This document shows, one piece after another, positions 1-7,897 of a DNA stretch of 24,698 nucleotides (within the stretch, counting starts at the first letter, position 1; every line of letters starts with the position of its first letter). Source of the DNA: Clostridiaceae bacterium (GTDB lineage Bacteria; Bacillota; Clostridia; Lachnospirales; Lachnospiraceae). The stretch covers positions 82,268 through 106,965 of the forward strand of contig CABIXM010000001.1 of assembly GCA_902362725.1 (NCBI GenBank), read 5' to 3'. Below the pieces are notes generated by a model, which had not been told where the DNA came from, did not search any database, and was given only the letters and a program-made list of their open reading frames with translations. A program made the position numbers and the translations under genes.

Positions 1-1
1 G

Positions 2-1051
2 CAGAACGGCAAATGGGGACTAAAGCAACGCCGGGTGTACGAACTGGACGAGGACGGCAACCGTATCCGAGACCAGAACGGAGAGTTTGTTTTCAACGCC
101 GTTCCCACTACCGACTGGGGCAGTCCCGAAACGCTGGAACATTGGCGTGAAGCATGGGCGGAGATGTGCAATGCCAAGTTTGCGGAAAAAGGTATTGATG
201 TTCGTATCGACCACCGCAGCTATGAACGGCAAGGCGTGGATTTACTTCCCACTATCCATGAAGGCGCAACCGTCCGGGCAATGGAGAAGAAAGGCATACG
301 CACCGAGAAAGGCGAGTTCAACCGCTGGATCAAAGCCACCAATGCCGTTATCCGGGACATCAAGAAGAAAATCGCTCTCCTGTTTGATTGGATTGCCGAA
401 GCAAAAGCGGAGCTTGCCAAGCCGCAGGCACCCGACCTTGTTTCTCTGCTGAACGCCTATTACACCCAGCGCAGAGCCGGGGCGTATTCGCAGAAAGGCA
501 AGGTCAGCAATCTAAAGGAGATGAACGAGACTTTCAATTATCTCCGGGCAAACGACATTTACTCCCTTGAAGATTTGGAACACCGTGTCAGCGAACACAG
601 TGCTGCCACAGAGAGCTTGAAGAAAACGCTGGACGGGCAGACCGCACGAATGAAAGAAATCAAGCAGCTCTATGACAGCTCCGCTGCTTTCCAGAACTTG
701 AAGCCTGTCTATGACGGCTTGCAGAAAATCAAGTTTGAGAAGCCCAGAGCCAAGTACAAGGCAGAGCATGAAGCGGAACTGATACAGTTCTACGCCGCCA
801 GACGAAAGCTGACCGGGGAGTTCCCGGACGGCAAGGTGGATATGAAAAAGCTGTCCGACGAGTATGACGAGCTGGAACAGGCGCACGAAACCACCTATGG
901 CGAGTTTAAGGCTGTCAGAGACGATTTACACCGCCTTTGGAAGGTCAAGTCATGCGTAGATACTGCCGCCCGATTTAACGAGCGTACAGAGGAACAAAAG
1001 CTCCAAAATCGACCCCAAACACGACAGAAAAAGGAGGAACTATCCCGATGA
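2..1051 (+). CDS. MobA/MobL-family relaxase, C-terminal part (5' end outside window)
   Basis: The frame is open from base 2, so the first GTG at 35 is not taken as the real start. The segment around residues 45-90 reads WREAWAEMCNAKFAEKG, then IDHRSYERQGVDLLPTIHEG. This is the end of the MobA/MobL (MobQ) nuclease domain, where a relaxase nicks oriT and attaches to DNA. The rest is a charged, coiled-coil-rich tail ending in a Lys/Arg-rich stretch. The catalytic HUH and Tyr motifs are upstream of the window and not visible. The stop overlaps the next start as ATGA, and an AGGAGG at 1032-1037 serves the next gene, so the two are translationally coupled. The type differs from the relaxase of element B, showing the two elements are not copies of each other. 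Confidence 0.85.
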   Translation, partial: QNGKWGLKQRRVYELDEDGNRIRDQNGEFVFNAVPTTDWGSPETLEHWREAWAEMCNAKFAEKGIDVRIDHRSYERQGVDLLPTIHEGATVRAMEKKGIRTEKGEFNRWIKATNAVIRDIKKKIALLFDWIAEAKAELAKPQAPDLVSLLNAYYTQRRAGAYSQKGKVSNLKEMNETFNYLRANDIYSLEDLEHRVSEHSAATESLKKTLDGQTARMKEIKQLYDSSAAFQNLKPVYDGLQKIKFEKPRAKYKAEHEAELIQFYAARRKLTGEFPDGKVDMKKLSDEYDELEQAHETTYGEFKAVRDDLHRLWKVKSCVDTAARFNERTEEQKLQNRPQTRQKKEELSR

Positions 1052-2919
1052 ATTACACCCAAGCACAGATTGACCGGGCAAACGCCGTCAGTCTGGAAGA
1101 TTTTCTCCGCACACAGGGAGAGACACTTATCAAAAGCGGACGGGAATACCGTTGGAAAGAACATGACAGCCTGACCGTCCGGGGAAACAAGTGGTTTCGC
1201 CACAGCCAGAGCAAGGGCGGCTATCCCATTGATTTCGTCATGGAGTTTTACGGCAAGTCCTTTCCCGAAGCTGTTCAGATGTTGACAGGCGAAAACGGCG
1301 AGGGACAGACCGAAGCCACCACAGCACCGCCCACAGCGTTCCACTTGCCCTTGCACAACAGAACAGCCGACAGAGCAATTCAATATCTTTGCGAAAGCCG
1401 AGGTCTCAACAAAACGCTTGTTGAGGCTTTTCTTCTTTCCGGGGATATTTACGAGGAAGCAAAGCGGCACAATGTTGTGTTTGTCGGCAGAGACCGAAGC
1501 GGTACGCCGAGATACGCCCATGTGCGAGGAACGGCAGACCCATTCAGACAGGACATTGCCGGGTCTGACAAGTCCTATCCGTTCCGCTATGAGGGAAACG
1601 GCAACCAGCTCTTTGTCTTTGAAGCACCGATTGACCTGTTATCATTCATCTGCCTTTATCCGCAGGACTGGCAGAAAAGAAATTATCTTGCCCTGGGCGG
1701 CGTTTCGGGCAAAGCTCTTGACCGTTTTCTTTCTGAACGCAAGGACACCCAAAAAGTGTTCCTCTGCCTTGACAGCGACACCGCAGGAAGCGAAGCCTGT
1801 ACCCGACTGGCACAGTCCATTCCCAGCGAGATCGCCGTCATTCGCCTTGTCCCGGCAAGGAAAGACTGGAACGATGTTCTCCGTCAGCAAGGGGACATTC
1901 CCAGCCGCAAATTCATAGCCGAGACAATCACGCTGCGAGAGCTGCCCACCGCCCAGCCTGTTCCCATGCTCCGCATGGCAGATGTGGAGCTGACGAGCGT
2001 GGATTGGCTATGGTTTCCGTATATCCCCTTTGGAAAGCTGACGATCATACAGGGCAACCCCGGCGAGGGAAAGACCTACTTTGCCATGCGTCTTGCGGCG
2101 GCTTGCACCAACCGAAAGCCCTTGCCCGGTATGGAAACAATTGAGCCTTTTAATATCATCTATCAGACCGCCGAGGACGGTTTGGGCGATACCGTTAAGC
2201 CCCGGCTGATGGAAGCTGACGCAGACCTTGAACGAGTGCTTGTCATTGACGATAGGGACACACCGCTGACCCTTGCCGATGAGCGCATAGCAAGGGCAAT
2301 CCGGGAGAACAACGCAAGGCTTGTTATCATTGACCCGGTACAGGCGTTTCTGGGCGCAGATGTGGACATGAACAGAGCAAACGAGGTGCGCCCGATATTC
2401 CGCAGTCTGGGAGACATTGCACAGGCTACCGGGTGCGCTATCGTGCTGATTGGACACCTGAACAAAGCCGCAGGAACGCAAAGCACCTACCGGGGATTAG
2501 GGTCTATCGACATTACGGCGGCAGTCCGCAGTCTGCTCTTTATCGGCAAGCTGAAGGACAGTCCCACAACGAGGGTGCTTATCCATGAGAAAAGCTCCCT
2601 TGCGCCGCCCGGACAGTCCCTTGCCTTTTCTCTGGGAGACGAGAAAGGCTTTGAGTGGATAGGGGCTTATGACATTACCGCTGACGAGCTTCTTGCCGGG
2701 ACAGACACCGCCAAGACCGAAAGCAAGACCGCACAGGCGCAAATGCTCATTCTGGAACTGCTTGCGGACGGAAAGCGTATGCCGAGTGCAGAGCTGGAAA
2801 AGGCAGTCAATGAGCGTGGGATTTCCTCACGCACCATGAGAACGGCAAAGAGCCGTATCGGGGACAGACTTGTGACCGAGAAAGACGGCACAGCATGGGT
2901 CTGCTATCTCCGAGATTGA
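1048..2919 (+). CDS. Toprim / RepA-like AAA ATPase (DUF3991-type replication protein)
   Basis: This 623-residue protein has three parts. The N-terminus (about 1-75) resembles the DNA-binding lead of primase-like DUF3991 proteins but lacks a clear CHC2 cysteine set. A toprim-like domain follows at about 185-255, with FEAPIDLLSF and the acidic LCLDSDTAG motif. A RepA/RecA-like ATPase occupies about 315-530, with Walker A GNPGEGKT at 336-343 and Walker B LVIIDP ending at D429. The last 60 residues look like a winged helix. Such proteins probably help replicate or prime the excised element. The start is set by AGGAGG at 1032-1037 and the ATGA overlap with the relaxase. A 72-nt hairpin follows the stop. 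The domain order is seen; the role in element replication is inferred from family and neighbours. Confidence 0.8.
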   Translation: MNYTQAQIDRANAVSLEDFLRTQGETLIKSGREYRWKEHDSLTVRGNKWFRHSQSKGGYPIDFVMEFYGKSFPEAVQMLTGENGEGQTEATTAPPTAFHLPLHNRTADRAIQYLCESRGLNKTLVEAFLLSGDIYEEAKRHNVVFVGRDRSGTPRYAHVRGTADPFRQDIAGSDKSYPFRYEGNGNQLFVFEAPIDLLSFICLYPQDWQKRNYLALGGVSGKALDRFLSERKDTQKVFLCLDSDTAGSEACTRLAQSIPSEIAVIRLVPARKDWNDVLRQQGDIPSRKFIAETITLRELPTAQPVPMLRMADVELTSVDWLWFPYIPFGKLTIIQGNPGEGKTYFAMRLAAACTNRKPLPGMETIEPFNIIYQTAEDGLGDTVKPRLMEADADLERVLVIDDRDTPLTLADERIARAIRENNARLVIIDPVQAFLGADVDMNRANEVRPIFRSLGDIAQATGCAIVLIGHLNKAAGTQSTYRGLGSIDITAAVRSLLFIGKLKDSPTTRVLIHEKSSLAPPGQSLAFSLGDEKGFEWIGAYDITADELLAGTDTAKTESKTAQAQMLILELLADGKRMPSAELEKAVNERGISSRTMRTAKSRIGDRLVTEKDGTAWVCYLRD

Positions 2920-2924
2920 CAACA

Positions 2925-2996
2925 GGAACACGGCAAGCGTGGCAAAGACGGCAAGGGTTTTATAGATACCTTAATGTTGCCGCCTTGCCTTGTTCC
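2925..2996 (+). repeat. Long hairpin between the ATPase gene and tnpW of element A
   Basis: GGAACA (2925-2930) pairs with TGTTCC (2991-2996), and GGCAAG (2932-2937) with CTTGCC (2984-2989), giving 12 pairs around one C/T mismatch. Several further GGCAAG/CCTTGCC copies lie inside and allow alternative pairings. No run of T follows, so this looks more like an RNA structure or protein site than a simple terminator. Confidence 0.45.
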
Positions 2997-3010
2997 CTCA
3001 TACCGACACC

Positions 3011-3041
3011 GCCCGATGATGAACAGTCACCGGGCATTTTT
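3011..3041 (+). terminator. Weak terminator-like hairpin before tnpW
   Basis: GCCCG (3011-3015) pairs with CGGGC (3031-3035) and is followed by ATTTTT. The stem is only five pairs with a 15-nt loop, so it may attenuate rather than stop transcription into tnpW. Confidence 0.3.
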
Positions 3042-3061
3042 CATTTACAGGAGGATTTTGA

Positions 3062-3220
3062 ATGAACAATACCGCAACCAACACCGCCACTTGCCCGACT
3101 GTCAGAAAGCAGATCGGCAAGACAACCTATATCGTCCGTGTGCATTTCAGCCAGACCGCAAAAGAGACAATGGAGGACAAAATCAAGCGTCTGCTCCGTG
3201 AGGAAGTCCGCAAAATGTGA
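3062..3220 (+). CDS. tnpW: TnpW-family small protein of element A
   Basis: This is a 52-residue protein starting MNNTATNTATCPTVRKQIGK. It has the family signature of a basic start, a GKTTYIVRVHFS strand and an ETMEDKIKRLLREE helix. TnpW proteins are named from Tn4451-type elements, where they sit beside the large serine recombinase; their function is not established. An AGGAGG just ahead of the ATG fixes the start. No recombinase follows here, unlike the usual order, and recognisable VirD4 coding sequence begins about 45 bases after the stop. Confidence 0.8.
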   Translation: MNNTATNTATCPTVRKQIGKTTYIVRVHFSQTAKETMEDKIKRLLREEVRKM

Positions 3221-3240
3221 CTTCTTTTTGGATTTGATGA

Positions 3241-3257
3241 AAAAGTCCTTGACTTTT
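3241..3257 (+). repeat. Short perfect hairpin next to the element A / virD4 junction
   Basis: AAAAGTC (3241-3247) pairs with GACTTTT (3251-3257) across a CTT loop. It lies between tnpW and the virD4 fragment and may be a terminator remnant or part of the recombination site. Confidence 0.35.
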
Positions 3258-3264
3258 CGTCTCT

Positions 3265-4077
3265 GGCAAAACAGCCAAGTCGATCCTGATTTCCTGTGGT
3301 GCGCGCCTTGCGGTATTCGACATTGCAGAGCTGCGTGAGGTCACAGCCTATGATGAGCTGGAGCTGGACACTCTGGGCGACCGGAAAACTGCCTTGTTCC
3401 TCATCATGAGTGATACTGACGACAGCTTTAATTTTCTTATATCCATGTGTTATACCCAGCTTTTCAACCTGCTCTGCGAAAAAGCCGACGATGTGTATGG
3501 TGGCAGGCTCCCAGTCCATGTGCGCTGCCTCATTGACGAGTGCGCCAATATCGGCCAGATTCCTAAGCTGGAAAAGCTGGTGGCAACCATCCGAAGCCGT
3601 GAGATCTCCGCCTGTCTGGTGTTGCAGGCGCAGAGTCAGCTCAAGGCAATCTATAAGGACAATGCAGATACCATCATCGGCAACATGGATACTTCCATTT
3701 TCCTGGGCGGTAAGGAGCCGACCACTCTCAAGGAGCTGGCTGCCGTGCTGGGCAAGGAAACCATCGACACCTACAACACCGGAGAGAGCCGTGGCCGGGA
3801 AACCTCCCACTCTCTCAACTATCAAAAATTGGGGAAAGAGCTGATGAGCCAGGATGAGCTTGCTGTTATGGATGGCGGCAAGTGTATTCTCCAGCTGCGC
3901 GGTGTGCGTCCTTTCCTTTCGGATAAGTACGACATCACCAAGCACCCCAATTTCAAGTACACTGCCGACGCGGATGATAAGAACGCTTTTGACATTGAAG
4001 CATTCCTGTCCGCAAGGCTGAAACTCAAGCCCAATGAGGTCTGCGATGTATATGAAGTAGACACAAAGGGCGCTTAA
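3265..4077 (+). pseudogene. VirD4/TraG coupling protein, C-terminal half only
   Basis: VirD4 couples the relaxase-DNA complex to the mating channel and hydrolyses ATP at the inner membrane. The reading frame gives GKTAKSILISCGARLAVFDI, then the Walker B region VRCLIDECANIGQIPKLEKL, the typical LVLQAQSQLKAIYKDNADTI segment and a normal C-terminus. The N-terminal membrane helices and Walker A are absent: upstream in frame is a TGA at 3250-3252, and sequence before about 3262 no longer looks like VirD4. Internal starts near 3394-3406 could at most give a truncated product that cannot bind ATP. The missing half most likely lies left of element A. It sits directly upstream of maff2, as is usual for Tn1549-like conjugative elements. 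Confidence 0.85.
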
Positions 4078-4189
4078 CTTCGTTCCGCTTTTGAGGGGAG
4101 TGATTTTATCTATTCGCCGCACCTGCCCTCTACGGGCTATTGGCGTACAAAGCGGACAATCGCAAGAAAAAATAATGAAAAAGGAGGAC

Positions 4190-4286
4190 AGCCGGAATCA
4201 TGCCCCCGGAAACCGGGCGGCAGATTGTTCCGGCTTTTGTATGCCTATGAAACATGACAAACCTATTTTTTAATCAGATTCCGGCT
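4190..4286 (+). promoter_or_regulatory. Structured leader of maff2 with alternative hairpins
   Basis: AGCCGGAA (4190-4197) is exactly complementary to two downstream copies of TTCCGGCT, at 4228-4235 and 4279-4286. In the first pairing an inner CCCGG/CCGGG stem adds strength. The second would close the whole 97-nt leader. A strong AAGGAGG at 4181-4187 sits just before the structure, whereas the maff2 ATG at 4297 has no ribosome site at normal distance. A 16-codon reading frame (4200-4250, MPPETGRQIVPAFVCL) lies inside the hairpin and could be a leader peptide. Confidence 0.5.
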
Positions 4287-4296
4287 AACAAACTAT

Positions 4297-4437
4297 ATGG
4301 CATTTTTTGAACAGGCAATTACCGTTCTTCAGACCCTCGTTATCGCGCTCGGTGCCGGTCTCGGTATCTGGGGCGTTATCAATCTCTTGGAGGGCTACGG
4401 AAATGATAATCCGGGCGCAAATGCTCATGTACGGTAA
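4297..4437 (+). pseudogene. maff2: maff2 5' fragment, interrupted by element B
   Basis: The frame starts MAFFEQAITVLQTLVIALGA and runs through GYGNDNPGA before entering element B, where it ends after five foreign residues (NAHVR). Maff2-family proteins are about 70 residues with two membrane segments. They lie between virD4 and virB6 in these conjugative elements, and a VirB2-like pilin or channel role is plausible but unproven. The first membrane helix is intact; the second lies 11 kb away at 15798-15896. Joining the pieces at the shared GCAAA gives an uninterrupted 72-residue protein, so this is an insertion rather than decay. Confidence 0.9.
4417..4421 (+). repeat. Left junction GCAAA (attL) of element B
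   Basis: GCAAA here recurs at 15798-15802. Removing everything between leaves GGGCGCAAAATCCCAGG, which restores the maff2 frame (PGAKSQGM). A short overlap inside an A-run fits strand exchange by a large serine recombinase. Confidence 0.8.
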
Positions 4438-4444
4438 GGAAGCA
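4422..4444 (+). repeat. Left terminal inverted repeat of element B
   Basis: It begins TGCT and ends GAAGCA. It matches the reverse complement of 15778-15800 at 18 of 23 positions and starts immediately after the GCAAA junction. Imperfect terminal inverted repeats are known for TnpX-type elements such as Tn4451. Confidence 0.75.
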
Positions 4445-4509
4445 AGCAACCGAAAACAAGAGATAGACCGCCAGCACTACACTATTCCGAACCAAAGACC
4501 AAAAGATAA

Positions 4510-4551
4510 GCATTGTGGGAAAATCTAAACTTTTGGATTTTCCTACAATGC
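4510..4551 (+). repeat. Strong 16-bp hairpin near the left end of element B
   Basis: Arms at 4510-4525 and 4536-4551 pair along 16 bases with one G/T wobble, around a 10-nt loop. No T-run follows directly. It could insulate element B from maff2 transcription or be a recombinase accessory site. No gene is convincing between 4438 and the tet(W) leader at 4756. Confidence 0.6.
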
Positions 4552-4642
4552 CAACTACGGCGGAATCCCTCCCACTCCTTATATCTTTCTGTATACATTG
4601 AATTTGTATTTAGTAAAATGCAGACAACACCACGGATCGGCT

Positions 4643-4666
4643 TTTGGTTGGACAATTCCAACCAAA
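4643..4666 (+). repeat. Second perfect 10-bp hairpin in the left-end region
   Basis: TTTGGTTGGA (4643-4652) pairs perfectly with TCCAACCAAA (4657-4666) around a CAAT loop. It lies about 90 bases upstream of the tet(W) promoter. Role unknown; a terminator for incoming transcription or a protein-binding palindrome are both possible. Confidence 0.55.
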
Positions 4667-4755
4667 CACCACAGCAGACAGCAGAAAACATTCTGAACGC
4701 TAGGAAGCCGGTATGATTGTTACATATAAGGGGAAGAAAAATTTCTTTTAGGTAC

Positions 4756-4784
4756 TTGCTTTCCTAAAACTGATGTGATACAAT
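4756..4784 (+). promoter_or_regulatory. Sigma-70-type promoter of tet(W)
   Basis: The -35 TTGCTT (4756-4761) and -10 TACAAT (4779-4784) are separated by exactly 17 bases. It lies 294 bases before the tet(W) start and just ahead of the leader peptide, as in other ribosomal-protection tet genes. Confidence 0.75.
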
Positions 4785-4812
4785 GATTTAATCCAGAAAA
4801 GGAGTAAAAAAT

Positions 4813-4836
4813 ATGCGGCAAGGTATTCTTAAATAA
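4813..4836 (+). CDS. tet(W) leader peptide (MRQGILK)
   Basis: This is a seven-codon reading frame preceded by AAAGGAG ending at 4803. Its coding bases GTATTCTTAAAT (4823-4834) are perfectly complementary to ATTTAAGAATAC at 4908-4919, so ribosome position on the leader can decide which downstream RNA structure forms. This is the arrangement expected for transcriptional attenuation relieved when tetracycline slows ribosomes. Confidence 0.65.
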   Translation: MRQGILK

Positions 4837-4919
4837 AACTATAATCAAATAGTGGGAACAAAGGATTATGATAGCTCCTTTTGTAGGGGCTTAGTTTTTT
4901 GTACCCAATTTAAGAATAC
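4823..4919 (+). promoter_or_regulatory. Long-range leader pairing of the tet(W) attenuator
   Basis: Twelve perfect pairs join 4823-4834, inside the leader peptide, to 4908-4919. A ribosome stalled on the leader would block this helix, changing the fold before the terminator at 5004-5043. The pairing is seen in the sequence; the control model is drawn from related tet genes. Confidence 0.55.
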
Positions 4920-5003
4920 TTTTGCCTTATCAATTTTGACATATCCCCAAAAACAGCAATCACAAACAGGTGTATGCTGTATATGTGTATGTCCGCAACT
5001 TAT

Positions 5004-5043
5004 AATCCCCAGTGGTAAAAGTATTTTACTGCTGGGGATTTTT
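5004..5043 (+). terminator. Attenuator terminator upstream of tet(W)
   Basis: AATCCCCAG pairs with CTGGGGATT, and an inner GTAAAA pairs with TTTTAC, with a run of five T at 5039-5043. It lies 35 bases before the tet(W) start and after the leader peptide, so read-through here would set tet(W) expression. Confidence 0.75.
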
Positions 5044-5077
5044 ATGCCCTTTGGGGCTGTAAAGGGAGGACAATCAC

Positions 5078-6997
5078 ATGAAAATAATCAATATTGGAAT
5101 TCTTGCCCATGTAGACGCTGGAAAGACGACCTTGACGGAGAGCCTGCTATATGCCAGCGGAGCCATTTCAGAACCGGGGAGCGTCGAAAAAGGGACAACG
5201 AGGACGGACACCATGTTTTTGGAGCGGCAGCGTGGGATTACCATTCAAGCGGCAGTCACTTCCTTCCAGTGGCACAGATGTAAAGTTAACATTGTGGATA
5301 CGCCCGGCCACATGGATTTTTTGGCGGAGGTGTACCGCTCTTTGGCTGTTTTAGATGGGGCCATCTTGGTGATCTCCGCTAAAGATGGCGTGCAGGCCCA
5401 GACCCGTATTCTGTTCCATGCCCTGCGGAAAATGAACATTCCCACCGTTATCTTTATCAACAAGATCGACCAGGCTGGCGTTGATTTGCAGAGCGTGGTT
5501 CAGTCTGTTCGGGATAAGCTCTCCGCCGATATTATCATCAAGCAGACGGTGTCGCTGTCCCCGGAAATAGTCCTGGAGGAAAATACCGACATAGAAGCAT
5601 GGGATGCGGTCATCGAAAATAACGATGAATTATTGGAAAAGTATATCGCAGGAGAACCAATCAGCCGGGAAAAACTTGCGCGGGAGGAACAGCAGCGGGT
5701 TCAAGACGCCTCCCTGTTCCCAGTCTATCATGGCAGCGCCAAAAATGGCCTTGGCATTCAACCGTTGATGGATGCGGTGACAGGGCTGTTCCAACCGATT
5801 GGGGAACAGGGGGGCGCCGCCCTATGCGGCAGCGTTTTCAAGGTTGAGTACACCGATTGCGGCCAGCGGCGTGTCTATCTACGGTTATACAGCGGAACGC
5901 TGCGCCTGCGGGATACGGTGGCCCTGGCCGGGAGAGAAAAGCTGAAAATCACAGAGATGCGTATTCCATCCAAAGGGGAAATTGTTCGGACAGACACCGC
6001 TTATCAGGGTGAAATTGTTATCCTTCCCAGCGACAGCGTGAGGTTAAACGATGTATTAGGGGACCAAACCCGGCTCCCTCGTAAAAGGTGGCGCGAGGAC
6101 CCCCTCCCCATGCTGCGGACGACGATTGCGCCGAAAACGGCAGCGCAAAGAGAACGGCTGCTGGACGCTCTTACGCAACTTGCGGATACTGACCCGCTTT
6201 TGCGTTGCGAAGTGGATTCCATCACCCATGAGATCATTCTTTCTTTTTTGGGCCGGGTGCAGTTGGAGGTTGTTTCCGCTTTGCTGTCGGAAAAATACAA
6301 GCTTGAAACAGTGGTAAAGGAACCCTCCGTCATTTATATGGAGCGGCCGCTCAAAGCAGCCAGCCACACCATCCATATCGAGGTGCCGCCCAACCCGTTT
6401 TGGGCATCCATAGGACTGTCTGTTACACCACTCTCGCTTGGCTCCGGTGTACAATACGAGAGCCGGGTTTCGCTGGGATACTTGAACCAGAGTTTTCAAA
6501 ACGCTGTCAGGGATGGTATCCGTTACGGGCTGGAGCAGGGCTTGTTCGGCTGGAACGTAACGGACTGTAAGATTTGCTTTGAATACGGGCTTTATTACAG
6601 TCCGGTCAGCACGCCGGCGGACTTCCGCTCATTGGCCCCGATTGTATTGGAACAGGCATTGAAGGAATCGGGGACGCAGCTGCTGGAACCTTATCTCTCC
6701 TTCATCCTCTATGCGCCCCAGGAATACCTTTCCAGGGCTTATCATGATGCACCGAAATACTGTGCCACCATCGAAACGGCCCAGGTAAAAAAGGATGAAG
6801 TTGTCTTTACTGGCGAGATTCCCGCCCGCTGTATACAGGCATACCGTACTGATCTGGCCTTTTACACCAACGGGCGGAGCGTATGCCTTACAGAGCTGAA
6901 AGGATATCAGGCCGCTGTCGGTCAGCCGGTCATCCAGCCCCGCCGTCCAAACAGCCGCCTGGACAAGGTGCGCCATATGTTTCAGAAGGTAATGTAA
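5078..6997 (+). CDS. tet(W): Tetracycline resistance ribosomal protection protein Tet(W)
   Basis: This is a 639-residue EF-G-like GTPase that binds the 70S ribosome and dislodges tetracycline. The G-domain motifs are all present: AHVDAGKTT (P-loop, about 10-18), RGITI (switch I), DTPGH and NKID, followed by the EF-G-type C-terminal domains. Length and sequence match my recollection of Tet(W) rather than Tet(O), Tet(M) or Tet(32), for example [19 protein letters not shown] near the N-terminus and [13 protein letters not shown] at the end. A few residues differ from the Tet(W) sequence I recall. The start follows GGGAGG at 5065-5070. Regulation is probably by attenuation in the 294-nt leader. 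Full length and intact, so expected to be functional. Confidence 0.96.
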   Translation: MKIINIGILAHVDAGKTTLTESLLYASGAISEPGSVEKGTTRTDTMFLERQRGITIQAAVTSFQWHRCKVNIVDTPGHMDFLAEVYRSLAVLDGAILVISAKDGVQAQTRILFHALRKMNIPTVIFINKIDQAGVDLQSVVQSVRDKLSADIIIKQTVSLSPEIVLEENTDIEAWDAVIENNDELLEKYIAGEPISREKLAREEQQRVQDASLFPVYHGSAKNGLGIQPLMDAVTGLFQPIGEQGGAALCGSVFKVEYTDCGQRRVYLRLYSGTLRLRDTVALAGREKLKITEMRIPSKGEIVRTDTAYQGEIVILPSDSVRLNDVLGDQTRLPRKRWREDPLPMLRTTIAPKTAAQRERLLDALTQLADTDPLLRCEVDSITHEIILSFLGRVQLEVVSALLSEKYKLETVVKEPSVIYMERPLKAASHTIHIEVPPNPFWASIGLSVTPLSLGSGVQYESRVSLGYLNQSFQNAVRDGIRYGLEQGLFGWNVTDCKICFEYGLYYSPVSTPADFRSLAPIVLEQALKESGTQLLEPYLSFILYAPQEYLSRAYHDAPKYCATIETAQVKKDEVVFTGEIPARCIQAYRTDLAFYTNGRSVCLTELKGYQAAVGQPVIQPRRPNSRLDKVRHMFQKVM

Positions 6998-7047
6998 AGA
7001 TACATAATCGTCAAGACGGCAACAATCAGAAGTTATGGAGGGTAACA

Positions 7048-7815
7048 ATGGAATATAGTAAGGAAGATTTAATGGAAGCAAAAAAGCAAATTTGGGGAGT
7101 GGGAGAGAACATGGGAACAGAGGAAAGTAAAAAAATCTGGGAGGAGAACGCACAATTTTGGGATAATGCAATGGGTGACGAATCTAATGAATTTCACAGA
7201 GAGGTAGTGCGTCCCAAAGTAACGGAACTTCTATCTCCTAATCCTGCGGATTACATTTTGGATATTGCGTGTGGCAATGGAAATTATTCTTCGTATCTTG
7301 CACAAAGAGGCGCTTCGGTTGTCGCTTTTGATTACAGCAAAAAAATGATAGAATTGGCTAAAAGACGGCAATCACAATATGCAAAACAAATTGAATTTTG
7401 TGTGGCGGATGCGACCGATAGAAAAAGTATATTAGAATTAAAAAGAAATCGAGCCTTTACGAAAGCAGTTTCTAATATGGCAATTATGGATATTACGGAT
7501 ATTGAACCACTTCTTATGGCTGTTTATGAACTGTTGCAGGAAAGCGGAATTTTTGTCTTTGCAACGCAACACCCTTGTTTTGTCACGTTGACTGAAAAAT
7601 ATATGACACCGCACAGTTACTATGATATAGCGATTGAAGGGCAACCGAAAGAGCAGATTTATTATCATCGTTCCATACAAGATATTTTTAACCTTTGTTT
7701 TAGAGCTGGATTTGTCATTGATGGATTTTATGAAGAATGTTTTAAAACCAACAAAGAAATTCCTATGGTAATGATAGTAAGGCTTAAGAAGGTAAAACGT
7801 GATAGCTTAAAATAA
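7048..7815 (+). CDS. Class I SAM-dependent methyltransferase, cargo beside tet(W)
   Basis: A 255-residue Rossmann-fold methyltransferase. Motif I is ILDIACGNGNYSSYLAQRG at about 70-88, the acidic end of strand two is VVAFDYSKKMIELA, and motif II/III follows as FCVADATD. The substrate cannot be read from sequence; small molecules, antibiotics or rRNA are all possible. It starts 50 bases after tet(W), with GGAGGG at 7037-7042, so it may be transcribed with it. An internal ATG at 7111 with its own GGGAG is an alternative start. The gene is clearly more AT-rich than tet(W) and the mobilization genes, which suggests it came from a different source. Confidence 0.8.
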   Translation: MEYSKEDLMEAKKQIWGVGENMGTEESKKIWEENAQFWDNAMGDESNEFHREVVRPKVTELLSPNPADYILDIACGNGNYSSYLAQRGASVVAFDYSKKMIELAKRRQSQYAKQIEFCVADATDRKSILELKRNRAFTKAVSNMAIMDITDIEPLLMAVYELLQESGIFVFATQHPCFVTLTEKYMTPHSYYDIAIEGQPKEQIYYHRSIQDIFNLCFRAGFVIDGFYEECFKTNKEIPMVMIVRLKKVKRDSLK

Positions 7816-7855
7816 ATTCAAGTTTGTCGGGTAAATAGCAAACCCAGCCGAGCCA

Positions 7856-7897
7856 GTCAACGGTCAAGATGAACGGCGCATATGCGCAGCCGTTGAC
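7856..7897 (+). repeat. Palindromic structure upstream of the sigma-like gene
   Basis: GTCAACGG (7856-7863) pairs with CCGTTGAC (7890-7897) and encloses a perfect 12-bp palindrome GCGCATATGCGC (7876-7887). It marks the return from AT-rich cargo to the GC-richer element core and may be an operator or the boundary of the tet(W) cargo. Confidence 0.5.

Larger units (their letters stand above)
1..3265 (+). mobile_element. Element A: right part of an integrative mobilizable element, entering the window truncated
   Basis: Three genes in a row, MobA/MobL relaxase, toprim/RepA-like ATPase and TnpW, form a mobilization and replication cassette that does not belong to the conjugation set beyond it. 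The cassette stops abruptly and is followed by virD4 sequence with no 5' half. No recombinase is seen at this end, so it would have to lie left of the window or have been lost. The boundary is inferred from where recognisable VirD4 protein sequence resumes, just before GGCAAAACAGCC near 3265. It could lie anywhere from 3221 to about 3270. Confidence 0.6.

Noticed and set aside
3127..4122. 331-codon minus-strand frame opposite the virD4 fragment
   Set aside because: VirD4 motifs on the plus strand are unmistakable, and the antisense product resembles nothing.
4091..4273. 60-codon frame between virD4 and maff2
   Set aside because: No good ribosome site at its start, and it overlaps the structured maff2 leader.
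4482..4716. Short frames on both strands near the left end of element B
   Set aside because: They run across two strong hairpins and lack ribosome sites.
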